This document shows, in pieces, positions 35,405 to 44,333 of a stretch of DNA of 64,000 nt. The notes under the pieces are model-generated. The model was not told where the DNA came from. It did not search any database and saw nothing but the letters and a program-made list of their open reading frames with translations. This DNA comes from Billgrantia montanilacus (GTDB lineage: Bacteria > Pseudomonadota > Gammaproteobacteria > Pseudomonadales > Halomonadaceae): positions 124,001-188,000 of the forward strand of contig NZ_QPII01000002.1 in NCBI RefSeq assembly GCF_003336675.1, given 5' to 3'. The translations under genes were made by a program, and so were the position numbers. The first letter of the stretch is position 1; every line of letters begins with the position of its first letter.

Positions 35405-36676
35405 TTAGCGCAGGTTGATGGCGGTCTGCAGGAGCTCGTCTTGGGTCTTGATCGTCTGGGAGTTGGCCTGATAGGCCCGCTGCGCCACGATCATGTCCAC
35501 CAGCTCACGGGCCATGTCCACGTTTGATGTCTCAACAGCGCCGGAGACCACGCTGCCGAGCAGGCCGGTGCCCGGCGCGCCGATCAACTCCTGGCCTGAC
35601 GTGGCACTGGCCGACCAGACGTTGTCACCGGCAGGCGTCAGCCCCTCGGGGTTGCGGAAACTGACCAGGGCGACCTGGCCGGCCGGGCGGGACTGCTCAT
35701 TAGAGTAGTTGCGCATGATGGTGCCATCATCGTTGATGGTGATGCCCACCAGGGTGCCCGAGGTATAGCCGTTCTGGTTCAGGCTGCTGACCGTGGAGGT
35801 ATTGCCGAACTGGGTGGTTCCGGCAAGATTAAGGTCGAAGGTGAGATTCTCAGGCTCGCCCCCGAGATAATCGGCTGCATCGAACGTTATACCCGCGATT
35901 GCACCGTTGGCATCGACGTCGCCGCCACCATTGACTAGCTTGCCATTACTGTCGAACCGAACGGAATACTCGGTCACGTTAGCGGGTGCCCCGCCATCGT
36001 CCAGCGTAGTGCCGTCGAGCGTCATCTTGGCAGTCCACTCGTTGGCCGCGGTCTTTTCATAGTAAACAGTGATGTTGCGGGGATTACCGAGCGAATCGAA
36101 CACAGTGAAATTATTGGAATAATGGTAGTCGATCATAGCCGGGTTGCCCGTCGAGTCGGTTGCTTCCACCGTACTCAGACCCTCACCCATTGCCTTGCGG
36201 GCATCCAGATTGATCGTGGTACCGACCCGGGTAGTGGCGCTCGCATCCAGCTCTTCCGCGGAAACGTTCAATGGCACCGGCTGGCCACCTACCTGCACCT
36301 GGCCAGCGGCGTTGAGCCCGAAGCCCATGATCTGCGCACCCTGGGAATTGATGAGGTTGCCCTCGGATGTCATGGAAAGCTGGCCATTGCGCGAGTAGAC
36401 CACTTCGCCACTGGGATCCTGGAATCGGAAGAAGCCATCGCCGGCGATCGCCAGATCCAGATTACGGTTGGTGGACTCGACGTTGCCTTCATTGAAGTTC
36501 TGCAACACGGACGCCACCCGGGTGCCCAGGCCAACCTTCGAGCCGGCGAACACATCCGAGAACTGCACGTTGGAGCTCTTGAAGCCCACGGTCTGGGAGT
36601 TGGCAATGTTGTTACCGATGGTTCCCAGCTTCTGCGCCTGGGAATTCAAACCACTCAGTGCTTGGGAAAAGCTCAT
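35405..36676 (-). CDS. flgE: Flagellar hook protein FlgE
   Basis: A 423-residue hook subunit. N-terminal: MSFSQALSGLNSQAQKLGTI and NNIANSQTVGFKSSNVQF. C-terminal: ELVDMIVAQRAYQANSQTIK. The middle domain has the usual hook features (VQVGGQPVPLNVS; IDYHYSNNFTVFDSLGNPRN). A strong ribosome site (AGAGGAA) precedes the ATG. It is the fourth gene of the flg operon, with element C immediately downstream. Confidence 0.98.
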   Translation of the reverse strand: MSFSQALSGLNSQAQKLGTIGNNIANSQTVGFKSSNVQFSDVFAGSKVGLGTRVASVLQNFNEGNVESTNRNLDLAIAGDGFFRFQDPSGEVVYSRNGQLSMTSEGNLINSQGAQIMGFGLNAAGQVQVGGQPVPLNVSAEELDASATTRVGTTINLDARKAMGEGLSTVEATDSTGNPAMIDYHYSNNFTVFDSLGNPRNITVYYEKTAANEWTAKMTLDGTTLDDGGAPANVTEYSVRFDSNGKLVNGGGDVDANGAIAGITFDAADYLGGEPENLTFDLNLAGTTQFGNTSTVSSLNQNGYTSGTLVGITINDDGTIMRNYSNEQSRPAGQVALVSFRNPEGLTPAGDNVWSASATSGQELIGAPGTGLLGSVVSGAVETSNVDMARELVDMIVAQRAYQANSQTIKTQDELLQTAINLR

Positions 36677-36742
36677 GTTTTGTTCCTCTGCCTACCGAAG
36701 ATGCCGCTGTCGCGGTTCTATTATGGAAATCAATGTTGCCAA

Positions 36743-37435
36743 TCAAAGAATCTGCTTGACGTCACCCAGGCCCACCTGGCCATAGATGGCACCGAGGTCG
36801 AGCTTCACACCGCCATTGCCATCCGGCGGCGTGACCCCACCCACTACGGCGTAGTTGAGCGTGGAGGCATCCAGTGTCTTGTCGTCACTGGTCGCTTCGA
36901 CACGAACCCGATAGGCACCCGGCGCCGCCGTTTCGCCCTCGGTGGTCCTGCCATCCCAGGTGAAGGACTCGACCCCGGCCTTGACCGAGCCGATGTCATA
37001 GCGATTGACCACCTGGCCACTGGCATTGGTGATCGTCACTCGTACGTTCTCGGCGGACTGGCCGAGCTCAATCCCGAAGGGCGTGGTGTGGGCGTTGCCG
37101 TCGTCATCGGTCTCCATCAGCACGCGATCACCCGGCACCAGGACGCCCTGGCCGATCAGCCCAGCCGCCTGCAGCGTCTGGCCGGCGTTCATCTGGCTGG
37201 TGATGCCTTTCAGGGTCTTGTTGAGATCCTCGATACCGCTGACGGTGTTGATCTGCGCCAGCTGGGAGGTCATCTCATGGTTGTCCATGGGCTCGAGCGG
37301 GTCCTGGTGCTGCATCTGGGCAATCAGGAGGGTCATGAAGTTGTTGCGCAGCTCGGCGGACTGGCTGGCGTCACGACTGGACGGGCCACCCTGGTTCATG
37401 CGTGTGACGACACTGGAATCAATGGTCGTGGACAT
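36743..37435 (-). CDS. flgD: Hook cap / assembly protein FlgD
   Basis: A 230-residue hook-scaffold protein. The N-terminal FlgD motif is RNNFMTLLIAQMQHQDPLEP followed by NHEMTSQLAQINTVSGIEDL. A FlgD Ig-like and Tudor-like C-terminal region contains AAPGAYRVRVEATSDDK. It caps the growing hook and is later replaced by FlgK. The start lies 5 bases after the flgC stop. Confidence 0.96.
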   Translation of the reverse strand: MSTTIDSSVVTRMNQGGPSSRDASQSAELRNNFMTLLIAQMQHQDPLEPMDNHEMTSQLAQINTVSGIEDLNKTLKGITSQMNAGQTLQAAGLIGQGVLVPGDRVLMETDDDGNAHTTPFGIELGQSAENVRVTITNASGQVVNRYDIGSVKAGVESFTWDGRTTEGETAAPGAYRVRVEATSDDKTLDASTLNYAVVGGVTPPDGNGGVKLDLGAIYGQVGLGDVKQIL

Positions 37436-37440
37436 GGCGG

Positions 37441-37848
37441 TTATCCTTCACCCAGGGTGAGTGTCTTGAGCATCATCTGCTTGCTCGTGTTCATGACTTC
37501 GACGTTGGCCTGGTAGGAGCGGGAGGCCGAGATCATGTTGACCATCTCGTGCACCGGCTCGACGTTGGGCATGGTCACATAGCCCTCTTCGTTGGCCAGG
37601 GGGTGCTCGGGGCGGTACTCCATGCGCATAGGCGAGGTGTCCTCCACCACGCTGCGCACGCCCACACCACCGACGCCATGGGTGCCCTGATGACGCGACT
37701 CGAACAGCACCTGCTTGGCGCGATAGGCCTCGCCATCCGGCCCCGCCACGCTGTCCGCATTGGCCAGGTTGCTGGCCGTGACGTTCATGCGCTGCGACTG
37801 GGCGCTCATGGCCGAGCCGGCGATATCGAAAACGGAAAACATCGACAT
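37441..37848 (-). CDS. flgC: Flagellar proximal rod protein FlgC
   Basis: A 135-residue rod protein of standard length. N-terminal: [20 protein letters not shown] and [20 protein letters not shown]-terminal: [20 protein letters not shown]. It lies between flgB and flgD with short gaps. Confidence 0.98.
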   Translation of the reverse strand: MSMFSVFDIAGSAMSAQSQRMNVTASNLANADSVAGPDGEAYRAKQVLFESRHQGTHGVGGVGVRSVVEDTSPMRMEYRPEHPLANEEGYVTMPNVEPVHEMVNMISASRSYQANVEVMNTSKQMMLKTLTLGEG

Positions 37849-37879
37849 GGAACGATCTCTCTCTGGTTGTTCCGGGTGC

Positions 37880-38293
37880 TTACTCCGGCTGCATGGCGTT
37901 CTTCAGCCCCTGGATACGGCTGTTGAGGATGGTCAACGCCGCCTGGTAGCGCACCGAATTGTCGGCGAACTGGGTACGCTCGCGGTCCATGTCCACCGTA
38001 TTGCCGTCCAGGCTCGGCTGATCCGGCACCCGATACAGCAGCCCTTGGCTCGGCGGCGCGAAGCCCTGACCGGCAAGATGCCCCGCAGACGTCCTGGCCA
38101 GTGACAAACCGCCACCGGATGAGCGACCATGCTCGACCGCCTTCTTGAGCTCGCCGGCAAAATCCATGTCGCGCGCCTTGTAATTCGGCGTATCGGCATT
38201 GGCGATATTGCTGGCCAGCACCTTGTGGCGCTCCTGGCGCAAGCCCAGCGCCTGCTGATGGTAGTTAAAGGCGGCCTCGAGCTGATCGATCAT
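37880..38293 (-). CDS. flgB: Flagellar proximal rod protein FlgB
   Basis: A 138-residue protein from the ATG at 38293 ([20 protein letters not shown]), preceded by GGGGAG. The frame continues upstream but without homologous sequence. Rod motif: [17 protein letters not shown]. It is the first gene of flgBCDEFGHIJ and is divergent from flgA. No sigma-54 or sigma-28 promoter is obvious in the 186-bp shared region. Confidence 0.97.
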   Translation of the reverse strand: MIDQLEAAFNYHQQALGLRQERHKVLASNIANADTPNYKARDMDFAGELKKAVEHGRSSGGGLSLARTSAGHLAGQGFAPPSQGLLYRVPDQPSLDGNTVDMDRERTQFADNSVRYQAALTILNSRIQGLKNAMQPE

Positions 38294-38479
38294 GCCGGCG
38301 CTCCCCGTTGTCGAAACCCATATGAACAGTGTGCGGAACTTGTTGAGACTGAAGAATAGCCAGGGTGGTGTCACATCAATGGCAAGAACAGGCCGGTTTT
38401 CCGCATTCATTTCCACTGTTTCATGAGATCGCCGAGCGCTAGAATTCACTGGCACCATCACCAACCTCGGCCGAATGCC

Positions 38480-39178
38480 ATGCAGCGTCACCCCTTCAAG
38501 CTTCCGCTCACCCTCTGGCCGCTTCTCGCCAGCCTGGTACTGCTACCCGGCATCGCCAAGGCCGACGACGACGCCCTGCTTCAGGCCGTGCATGGTTTTC
38601 TGTACAGCGAGGCCCAGTCCCTGGGCGAGGAGATCGTCATTGAGTTGCACCCCCCTTCGGCCCGGTTGCCGGAGTGCGTATCGCCCCAGCCTTTCATGAC
38701 CCGGGAAGGCGAGCTGCCTCTCGGACGGGTGTCGGTTGGGGTACGCTGCGGCAGCGATGGGCGCCAGGTGCGCTATATGCAGGCTGAAATCGGCGTTCTT
38801 GGGGAGTATCCGGTGCTGGCAGCCACGCTCAATGCTGGCGATACGGTGCGCCAGGAGCACCTGGTGCAAAGGCAGGGCAATCTGGCCGAGCTACCCAACA
38901 ACGCGCTACTCGATTCTGAGCAGATCATTGGTCAGGTCGCGACTCGTACGCTACGCGCCGGCCAGCCGCTGCAGGCCCACCAGTTCCGCTCCCTGCCGCT
39001 GGTAGAGCGCAACCAGCGTGTCGTGGTCGAGGCGAGAGGCGCGGGGTTTCGGGTCTCCCGGGAAGGGCAGGCACTGGAGCCCGGCGGGATGGGCGACCGC
39101 GTCCGCATTCGATTCGATTCCCGCGAGGTGGTCACCGGCCAAGTGGCGGGCGAAGGAATCGTGATCGTCGACTTCTGA
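38480..39178 (+). CDS. flgA: P-ring assembly chaperone FlgA
   Basis: A 232-residue periplasmic protein from the ATG at 38480 (MQRHPFKLPLTLWPLL). The signal peptide ends near GIAKA-DDDALL. The C-terminal SAF/FlgA domain has NAGDTVRQEHLVQRQGNLAE, then GQVATRTLRAGQPLQ and VRIRFDSREVVTGQVAGEG. It assists P-ring (FlgI) assembly. Divergent from flgB and upstream of flgMN, as in many gammaproteobacteria. Confidence 0.95.
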   Translation: MQRHPFKLPLTLWPLLASLVLLPGIAKADDDALLQAVHGFLYSEAQSLGEEIVIELHPPSARLPECVSPQPFMTREGELPLGRVSVGVRCGSDGRQVRYMQAEIGVLGEYPVLAATLNAGDTVRQEHLVQRQGNLAELPNNALLDSEQIIGQVATRTLRAGQPLQAHQFRSLPLVERNQRVVVEARGAGFRVSREGQALEPGGMGDRVRIRFDSREVVTGQVAGEGIVIVDF

Positions 39179-39271
39179 GGGCACGTTCGACACGTCATGT
39201 CGAGCGACCTACCGTCAAGCACATGCTAGACTCTAGCGGATGCGTCGCGTGCGCATTCGCTATATCATGCC

Positions 39272-39298
39272 TAAAGTTTTCCCCGGGGCAGCCGATAG
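39272..39298 (+). promoter_or_regulatory. Sigma-28 promoter of flgMN
   Basis: TAAAGTTT, 11 bases, GCCGATAG. It lies 33 bases before the flgM GTG. FlgM is the anti-sigma-28 factor, so this site gives the usual autoregulatory loop. Confidence 0.94.
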
Positions 39299-39330
39299 CG
39301 TGTAAAAGCACCGGTCAAGAGGCCACTATA

Positions 39331-39618
39331 GTGAAGATCAACAGCCAGAACCCCCTGCCGCGCCCGACACCGACGACGCCCCGCGAGGAGTCTCAGCCTG
39401 TCAAGGGGCCCAGCCAGTCGAGCCAGCAGGATGCCGGCCCTGGGGCCACGACGCACCTGCGCCAGAACGCAGCAGACACCTCCCGTGACATCGATATCGC
39501 CAGGGTCGACGAGATCCGTGAAGCCATTCGCGAGGGTCGCTTGGAAATTCACGCCGACCGCATCGCCGATGGACTGATTGAATCACTCCAACCGACCATG
39601 GGTAAAGGCAAGGAATGA
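39331..39618 (+). CDS. flgM: Anti-sigma-28 factor FlgM
   Basis: A 95-residue protein starting at GTG 39331 (MKINSQNPLPRPTP), with AGAGG 8 bases upstream. The frame is open further upstream, but an earlier start would run through the sigma-28 promoter. The C-terminal FlgM helices include DIDIARVDEIREAIREGRLE and HADRIADGLIESL. It binds FliA until it is exported through the finished hook. It overlaps flgN by 4 bases. Confidence 0.95.
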   Translation: MKINSQNPLPRPTPTTPREESQPVKGPSQSSQQDAGPGATTHLRQNAADTSRDIDIARVDEIREAIREGRLEIHADRIADGLIESLQPTMGKGKE

Positions 39619-40064
39619 GTCTGGCGAAGCTTCTCCAGGAGCAACAGTTGCGCCTTGACGGCGTCATCGAGCTGCTTGAGCAAGAGCGCGAGCTGCTAGC
39701 CGCTGCCGATATCGACGGGCGGCAGCTGGCCGCGATTGCCGAGCACAAACAGCGACGACTGCAGCAGCTGGAGGCCACCGAGACCCTGCGCCATAGCGTC
39801 CAGCACCGCCTGGGCTACGCCGAGGGTGCCGCCGGTGCGCGCCAGGCGGCTGACGACGCCGGCTGTCTCCATGAGTGGGAGAACACCCTGGAGCGGACCC
39901 GAAAGGCCCATCGGCTCAATACCATGAACGGCCAACTTGTCAGCCTGCGCATGGGCCAGAATAAGCGCCTGCTCGAGTTCATTCATGAGGCCGCCGAAAA
40001 GACGACCTATGGCGCCAGCGGTCGGGTGAGAGCGCAGCCGGGACGCTTCAATACGTCGGTCTAG
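39615..40064 (+). CDS. flgN: Flagellar export chaperone FlgN
   Basis: A 149-residue helical protein (LAKLLQEQQLRLDGVIELLE at the N-terminus, TRKAHRLNTMNGQLVSLRMG near the C-terminus). It fits the FlgN family, which binds the hook-junction proteins FlgK and FlgL before export. Coupling to flgM by ATGA overlap supports the assignment. The tail (about 130-149) is basic and less conserved. Confidence 0.92.
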   Translation: MSLAKLLQEQQLRLDGVIELLEQERELLAAADIDGRQLAAIAEHKQRRLQQLEATETLRHSVQHRLGYAEGAAGARQAADDAGCLHEWENTLERTRKAHRLNTMNGQLVSLRMGQNKRLLEFIHEAAEKTTYGASGRVRAQPGRFNTSV

Positions 40065-40154
40065 ACGTTTACCTGCCAGTCTCCGCCAGAAACCTCGCTA
40101 CTACTATCATTACTGCCACTGCTACCACTATTTACTACAAAGACGACGCCCACT

Positions 40155-40185
40155 AAAAAACAGCCTCTCCAGCAGAGCTGAGGCT
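40155..40185 (-). terminator. Rho-independent terminator of the dCache-PAS-GGDEF gene
   Basis: On the minus strand, AGCCTC...GAGGCT (6-bp stem, 12-base loop) is followed by GTTTTTTAG. It lies 44 bases after the stop codon of the minus-strand diguanylate cyclase gene. Confidence 0.75.
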
Positions 40186-40228
40186 ACGATAATGCCGCCA
40201 TGGAAAGCCCCTACCCCGGCGAGCCGGC

Positions 40229-42283
40229 CTACCACGGCGAATCGATGAGACTCTCATCGTAGGGAGCGGCCATGACTACGGTATTGCGACCTTTGGCCTT
40301 CGCTTCGTAGCTGGCGGCATCGGCACGCTCCAGCACGGTTTCGACGGCATCATCGCCTTCCTGGAACGCGGTCACCCCCATGCTCAGGGTGATGCTGTAG
40401 ACCTTGTTCTCATTGACCACGGTGACCTCGGAAACCGCCTGACGCAGCGATTCCGCAATTTCCCCGGCCTGCTTGAGGGTACAACTCGGCAGCAGAACGG
40501 CAAATTCGTCTCCGCCCTGCCGGGCCACATGATCGCTACGCCGCACCTCCCACGCCACTACCTGGGCGATGCGCCTGAGCATCTCGTCACCCAGGGCGTG
40601 CCCACCCTCATCGTTGATCGGCTTGAAATGGTCGAGGTCGAACAGAATCAGTACCGACGGCGTGCCGGTCTTGGAGTATTCCGCCAGCGCCTCTTCGAGG
40701 CGTCGCTGGAAGCCGCGACGATTGAGCAGCCCGGTCAACGGATCGTGCTCCGCCTCCCAGCGCTGCAGCGCCTCCTGCTGGCGGCGCTCAGTGATGTCCT
40801 TCACCATACCGACGAAACCGAGCGGCTCATCACTCTCCCTCACCTGGCTGGCATGCACCTCCACCCACAAGGTGATCCCGCCCGGGTGGTTGAATCGCAG
40901 CTGCCGCATGAAGTCGTTTCCGGTCCTCAGCGAGTGACGCCACATGTCCTCGGTGCCCTGCCGATCATCCGGATGGATCCGCTCCCACCATTCGCTTGGG
41001 CCACACGACGCATCAAGGCCAAGCAGTTCCAACAGCGCCGGGTTCATGTAGTTGACGTGACCCTTGAGATCGGCAACAAACATGCCTACCGGCGTGGAGC
41101 CCAGCACGGCATCGAGAAACGCCTGACGATCCTGCAAGTGCTCCAGCGCCAAGAGCCGTTCATGCTCCAGGCGATTGAAACTGCAGGCTACCTGGCTCAA
41201 CTCATTCATATTGGTCGAGAGCGCCAGGTAGCGCCGCTCCCCCGCACCCACCTGAGCAATCTGACGCTCCAGCCGATGCAGCGGCTCCAGCAGGCGCCTG
41301 ACAAGCCAACGCATGCTGAACATCAGCAGCACTGCCAACGCCAGCCAGGCCCACCACAGCGTGACGAGATAATCGCCCAGTGGCGCACGAACCTGCTGTC
41401 GGGGCAGCGCCACCTTGACGACCCAGTTCGCCGGCCGGATCTGACGATACGACATCAGCATCGACTCACCATCAACCCCACGGGCCACGGTTTCTCCCTC
41501 CCAGCCTCCCAGGGCCCGATCGAGCGCAGGCAGTCCATTGTAAGCTTCACCATTCGCCACAGAGGGCGGACGCCGGGGATGAAAGAGCAGCTCTCCCGAT
41601 GCCGACAGCACCGAGATACGCCCCTCCTCGCCCAGCCAACTTCGTTCCAGCCATTGGAACAGGCCACCCTGGGACAGGTTGACCATCCCTCCGACAACCC
41701 CGGCGAACGCCCCCTGCTCGTCAAACCGTGGCACCAGCATCAGCACCAGGTCATCGCCACTGGCCCGGCCAACGAAAGGCTCACTGACGTAAGGCCGGCG
41801 CAAGCGGCGCAACATGCGAAAATACTCCGTTTCAGCCGTCTCGAGGCCGGCCCTGCCTTCCACCACCGGCCAGTCGGCAAGCACCACGCCATCGGGGCCG
41901 GTTACCATGATACCCTCGAACCACTCCATCAGGACCTGGCTATTCTCGAGGAAGGTTCCCAGCCGCTCCGGACTCACCCCCTGAAGGACAACTTCCAGCC
42001 GTGCAAGGGCATTGAGGCGCCGATTCACCTTTTCGGTCAGGCCATCGGCAATCAAGTGTGACTCGTCGCGCAGGTGCTCCAGGTTGACCTCATCCACCAA
42101 CGCCTTTCCATATTGCCATGCCAGCAGCAGCAGAATACCCACGATGACCAACCACGTCGCGGCAAGACCGGCGAGGAGTCGCCCCTGCAGGGAGCAGAGG
42201 ACTCGAGTCAATGCTTCTATCCGAACCGAGGTGCGCAACGCATTCCCCTTTGGTGAAAACAGGGGGCAAAGCGATCCATCCAC
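40229..42283 (-). CDS. Membrane diguanylate cyclase: dCache - PAS - GGDEF
   Basis: Up to 684 residues. The ATG at 42283 has no spaced ribosome site. A TTG at 42238, 6 bases after AAGGGGA, may be the true start (669 residues). TM1 is at about residues 33-56 and TM2 at about 305-325, enclosing a periplasmic dCache-like domain. A PAS domain with PAC tail lies at about 385-505 (ITLWVEVHASQVRESDEPLG, FVGMVKDITERR), and GGDEF at about 515-675. The active motif is intact (RQGGDEFAVLLP) with an RxxD inhibitory site (RRSD). It should make c-di-GMP in response to an extracellular signal. It is divergent from the degenerate c-di-GMP protein at 42552. Confidence 0.9.
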   Translation of the reverse strand: MDGSLCPLFSPKGNALRTSVRIEALTRVLCSLQGRLLAGLAATWLVIVGILLLLAWQYGKALVDEVNLEHLRDESHLIADGLTEKVNRRLNALARLEVVLQGVSPERLGTFLENSQVLMEWFEGIMVTGPDGVVLADWPVVEGRAGLETAETEYFRMLRRLRRPYVSEPFVGRASGDDLVLMLVPRFDEQGAFAGVVGGMVNLSQGGLFQWLERSWLGEEGRISVLSASGELLFHPRRPPSVANGEAYNGLPALDRALGGWEGETVARGVDGESMLMSYRQIRPANWVVKVALPRQQVRAPLGDYLVTLWWAWLALAVLLMFSMRWLVRRLLEPLHRLERQIAQVGAGERRYLALSTNMNELSQVACSFNRLEHERLLALEHLQDRQAFLDAVLGSTPVGMFVADLKGHVNYMNPALLELLGLDASCGPSEWWERIHPDDRQGTEDMWRHSLRTGNDFMRQLRFNHPGGITLWVEVHASQVRESDEPLGFVGMVKDITERRQQEALQRWEAEHDPLTGLLNRRGFQRRLEEALAEYSKTGTPSVLILFDLDHFKPINDEGGHALGDEMLRRIAQVVAWEVRRSDHVARQGGDEFAVLLPSCTLKQAGEIAESLRQAVSEVTVVNENKVYSITLSMGVTAFQEGDDAVETVLERADAASYEAKAKGRNTVVMAAPYDESLIDSPW

Positions 42284-42454
42284 CGTGAACGACGCTAAGC
42301 CTGAAACCCCACCCTTGGCGACCCTGCCTCAGGGAACGTTACCTATCCCCCTTTAATCGGCATCAGAATTCCGAACTTGAGGCTTGCCCAGGCGTCAATA
42401 TGTCTTTATTGACCCGTATTTTGAGACAGTTCCGAATTTTACCTTGCACAGAGC

Positions 42455-42481
42455 TAAAGTCCGGCCTGATTGTGTCGATAA
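42455..42481 (+). promoter_or_regulatory. Sigma-28 promoter of the degenerate GGDEF-EAL gene
   Basis: TAAAGTCC, 11 bases, GTCGATAA. One mismatch in the -10 element and a slightly altered -35 end. It lies about 70 bases upstream of the ATG at 42552, placing this c-di-GMP protein in the late flagellar regulon. Confidence 0.82.
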
Positions 42482-42551
42482 TCACTAGTGTCAACGTCAA
42501 AACCCATCTCGACGTTTCAACCCAAGTTGCAGGGGCTACACAAGCGAATCG

Positions 42552-44300
42552 ATGAGTCATCACGGCAAACGCCCACCAGGCGACAGGGTCAAATCCCTGG
42601 ACCAGCACCCCGCACGGCTCACCCTGAGCGCATTCGAGCAGGGGCAAACCGGCATGGTCATAACCGATGCCGCCGGACTCGTCGTCCTGGCCAATGAATC
42701 ATTTTGCCAAATTGCCGGCTGCGAGCGCAGCGAGGTCGCAGGCTGGCCAGTCGAACACTTTTTTGTTTCGCTGCGGACGCCCGCAACGAATCCGGCCGGC
42801 CCGGACACGAGCATCGACGACGCCACTTCCTGGCAGCAGGAGGTGCTGTGTCGACGCAACGACGGTGAGTCAATGCCGGTACTGATGACCGTAGACGCCC
42901 TGCTCGATGACCAGCAGCGACCTCACCACTACCTGCGCACCTTCATCAGCCTCGCCTCCCCCAAGGGCAAGCAGTTCGGCGACAGGCACTGGGTCCACGT
43001 CGACCCAATGACTGGCCTTCCCAACTGGCTACTGCTGCGCGACCGCCTCAATCACGCCTTGGCCCAAGCGGATCGTGCCGATAACGGTCTCGCCGTACTG
43101 TTCATCGACATCGACCGTTTCAAGGCGGTCAACGATGCCGCCGGCCATCTGGAGGGCGATCGATTGCTGGGCGAGCTGGCCCAGCGCCTGCAGAAGGCCC
43201 TGCGCAGCCGAGATACCCTGGCCAGGCTGGGTGGCGACCAGTTTATCGTCCTGCTGGAAAAGGATGGCACAGCGGAAGCCGCACAAGCCGTGACAGAGCG
43301 CCTTCAGGAGGCGCTGGAACCGCCGTTTCTCTCCGAGAACCGCTACCTGTTGCTGACGGCCTCCATCGGCATTGCGCTCTACCCGGCCGACGCACAGGAT
43401 GAGGAAACACTGATCACTGCGGCACGCAGCGCCATGTATACGGCTCGCAGGAAAGGCCCCGGACGCCAGGCCTTTGTCGATCACCGCCTGACGGCAAAGC
43501 TGAAGGAAAAACATCGGCTCGAGAACCGGCTAAGCGAAGCCATTCATCTCCCCGAGCGCCATTTCCAGCTCCACTATCAGCCTGAAATCGATATCGACAC
43601 CGGCCACTGCACCGGCCTGGAGGCCGTATTGCGCTGGAAACAGCCCAAGCAGTGGCAGGAGCCGCCGGCTGCCTTGCTCGACACCATCGACCGACTGGGC
43701 CTTGGCATTCGTCTCGATCGCTGGGCCATCCAGACCGTCATTGCCCACCATTTGAGCTGGTTGGAGAGCGGTTCACTGCTGGGTAAACTGCCGGTCTCGA
43801 TCCGCCTTTGCGAGTCTCACCTGGTCAATGACACCCTCGACCGCCGACCTCTCGACCATTTCCTGCGCCTTCAGAGCCTCGACAACCTGGCGTGGCTAAC
43901 CCTGCAGGTGCCTGGCCAGGGGTTGTCCAGCGACCTGGACGCCGCCTCCCATATGCTCAAGCGGCTCGAGCGACTTGGTGTTCGGCTCGCCATCGATGAT
44001 CTGGGGGCCAGCCCGATCGACCTCACCTGGCTGTCACGCCTGCCCTTCGACAAGGCCAGAATCAGCGTCAGCCTGGCCATGACGCCCCTCCTGGAGGAGC
44101 GCAACCTGGCGGATGCGCTATGCCAGCTGCTGCAGGCACTCCATATCGAGCCGGTCATCACGGATATCGACGATCCGTCGCAGGTATCCGCCGTGAGTGG
44201 CCTCTCCCTCAGGCGCGTCCAGGGCGACCATTACTGCCCGGCTCTGCCGGCAGAGAAGCTGGATCGGTGGCTTGCGGAGCGCCATGCAGCCCGCGGCTAG
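42552..44300 (+). CDS. PAS - degenerate GGDEF - degenerate EAL protein, probable c-di-GMP effector
   Basis: A 582-residue soluble protein. PAS is at about residues 25-130, a GGDEF-like domain at about 140-305, and an EAL-like domain at about 320-575. The cyclase motif is GGDQF (Glu replaced by Gln), although the inhibitory RxxD site (RSRD) is kept. The EAL motif is EAVLRW. The DDFGTG loop is DDLGAS, the later Lys-x-Asp is KARIS, and the usual ELTE is replaced by LQVPGQ. Most metal ligands and catalytic residues are therefore lost. Such proteins usually act as c-di-GMP sensors or protein-interaction modules. Its sigma-28 promoter suggests a link to motor or motility control. Function is inferred. 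Confidence 0.88.
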   Translation: MSHHGKRPPGDRVKSLDQHPARLTLSAFEQGQTGMVITDAAGLVVLANESFCQIAGCERSEVAGWPVEHFFVSLRTPATNPAGPDTSIDDATSWQQEVLCRRNDGESMPVLMTVDALLDDQQRPHHYLRTFISLASPKGKQFGDRHWVHVDPMTGLPNWLLLRDRLNHALAQADRADNGLAVLFIDIDRFKAVNDAAGHLEGDRLLGELAQRLQKALRSRDTLARLGGDQFIVLLEKDGTAEAAQAVTERLQEALEPPFLSENRYLLLTASIGIALYPADAQDEETLITAARSAMYTARRKGPGRQAFVDHRLTAKLKEKHRLENRLSEAIHLPERHFQLHYQPEIDIDTGHCTGLEAVLRWKQPKQWQEPPAALLDTIDRLGLGIRLDRWAIQTVIAHHLSWLESGSLLGKLPVSIRLCESHLVNDTLDRRPLDHFLRLQSLDNLAWLTLQVPGQGLSSDLDAASHMLKRLERLGVRLAIDDLGASPIDLTWLSRLPFDKARISVSLAMTPLLEERNLADALCQLLQALHIEPVITDIDDPSQVSAVSGLSLRRVQGDHYCPALPAEKLDRWLAERHAARG

Positions 44301-44333
44301 CCACCCTTCGACGCCCTATTCACTGCGATACAC

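Noticed and set aside
38294..38479. Possible sigma-54 promoter between flgB and flgA (TGGCAC near 38450)
   Set aside because: No GC/TTGC element at the required spacing. No convincing sigma-54 site was found before fliE, fliF or flgB.
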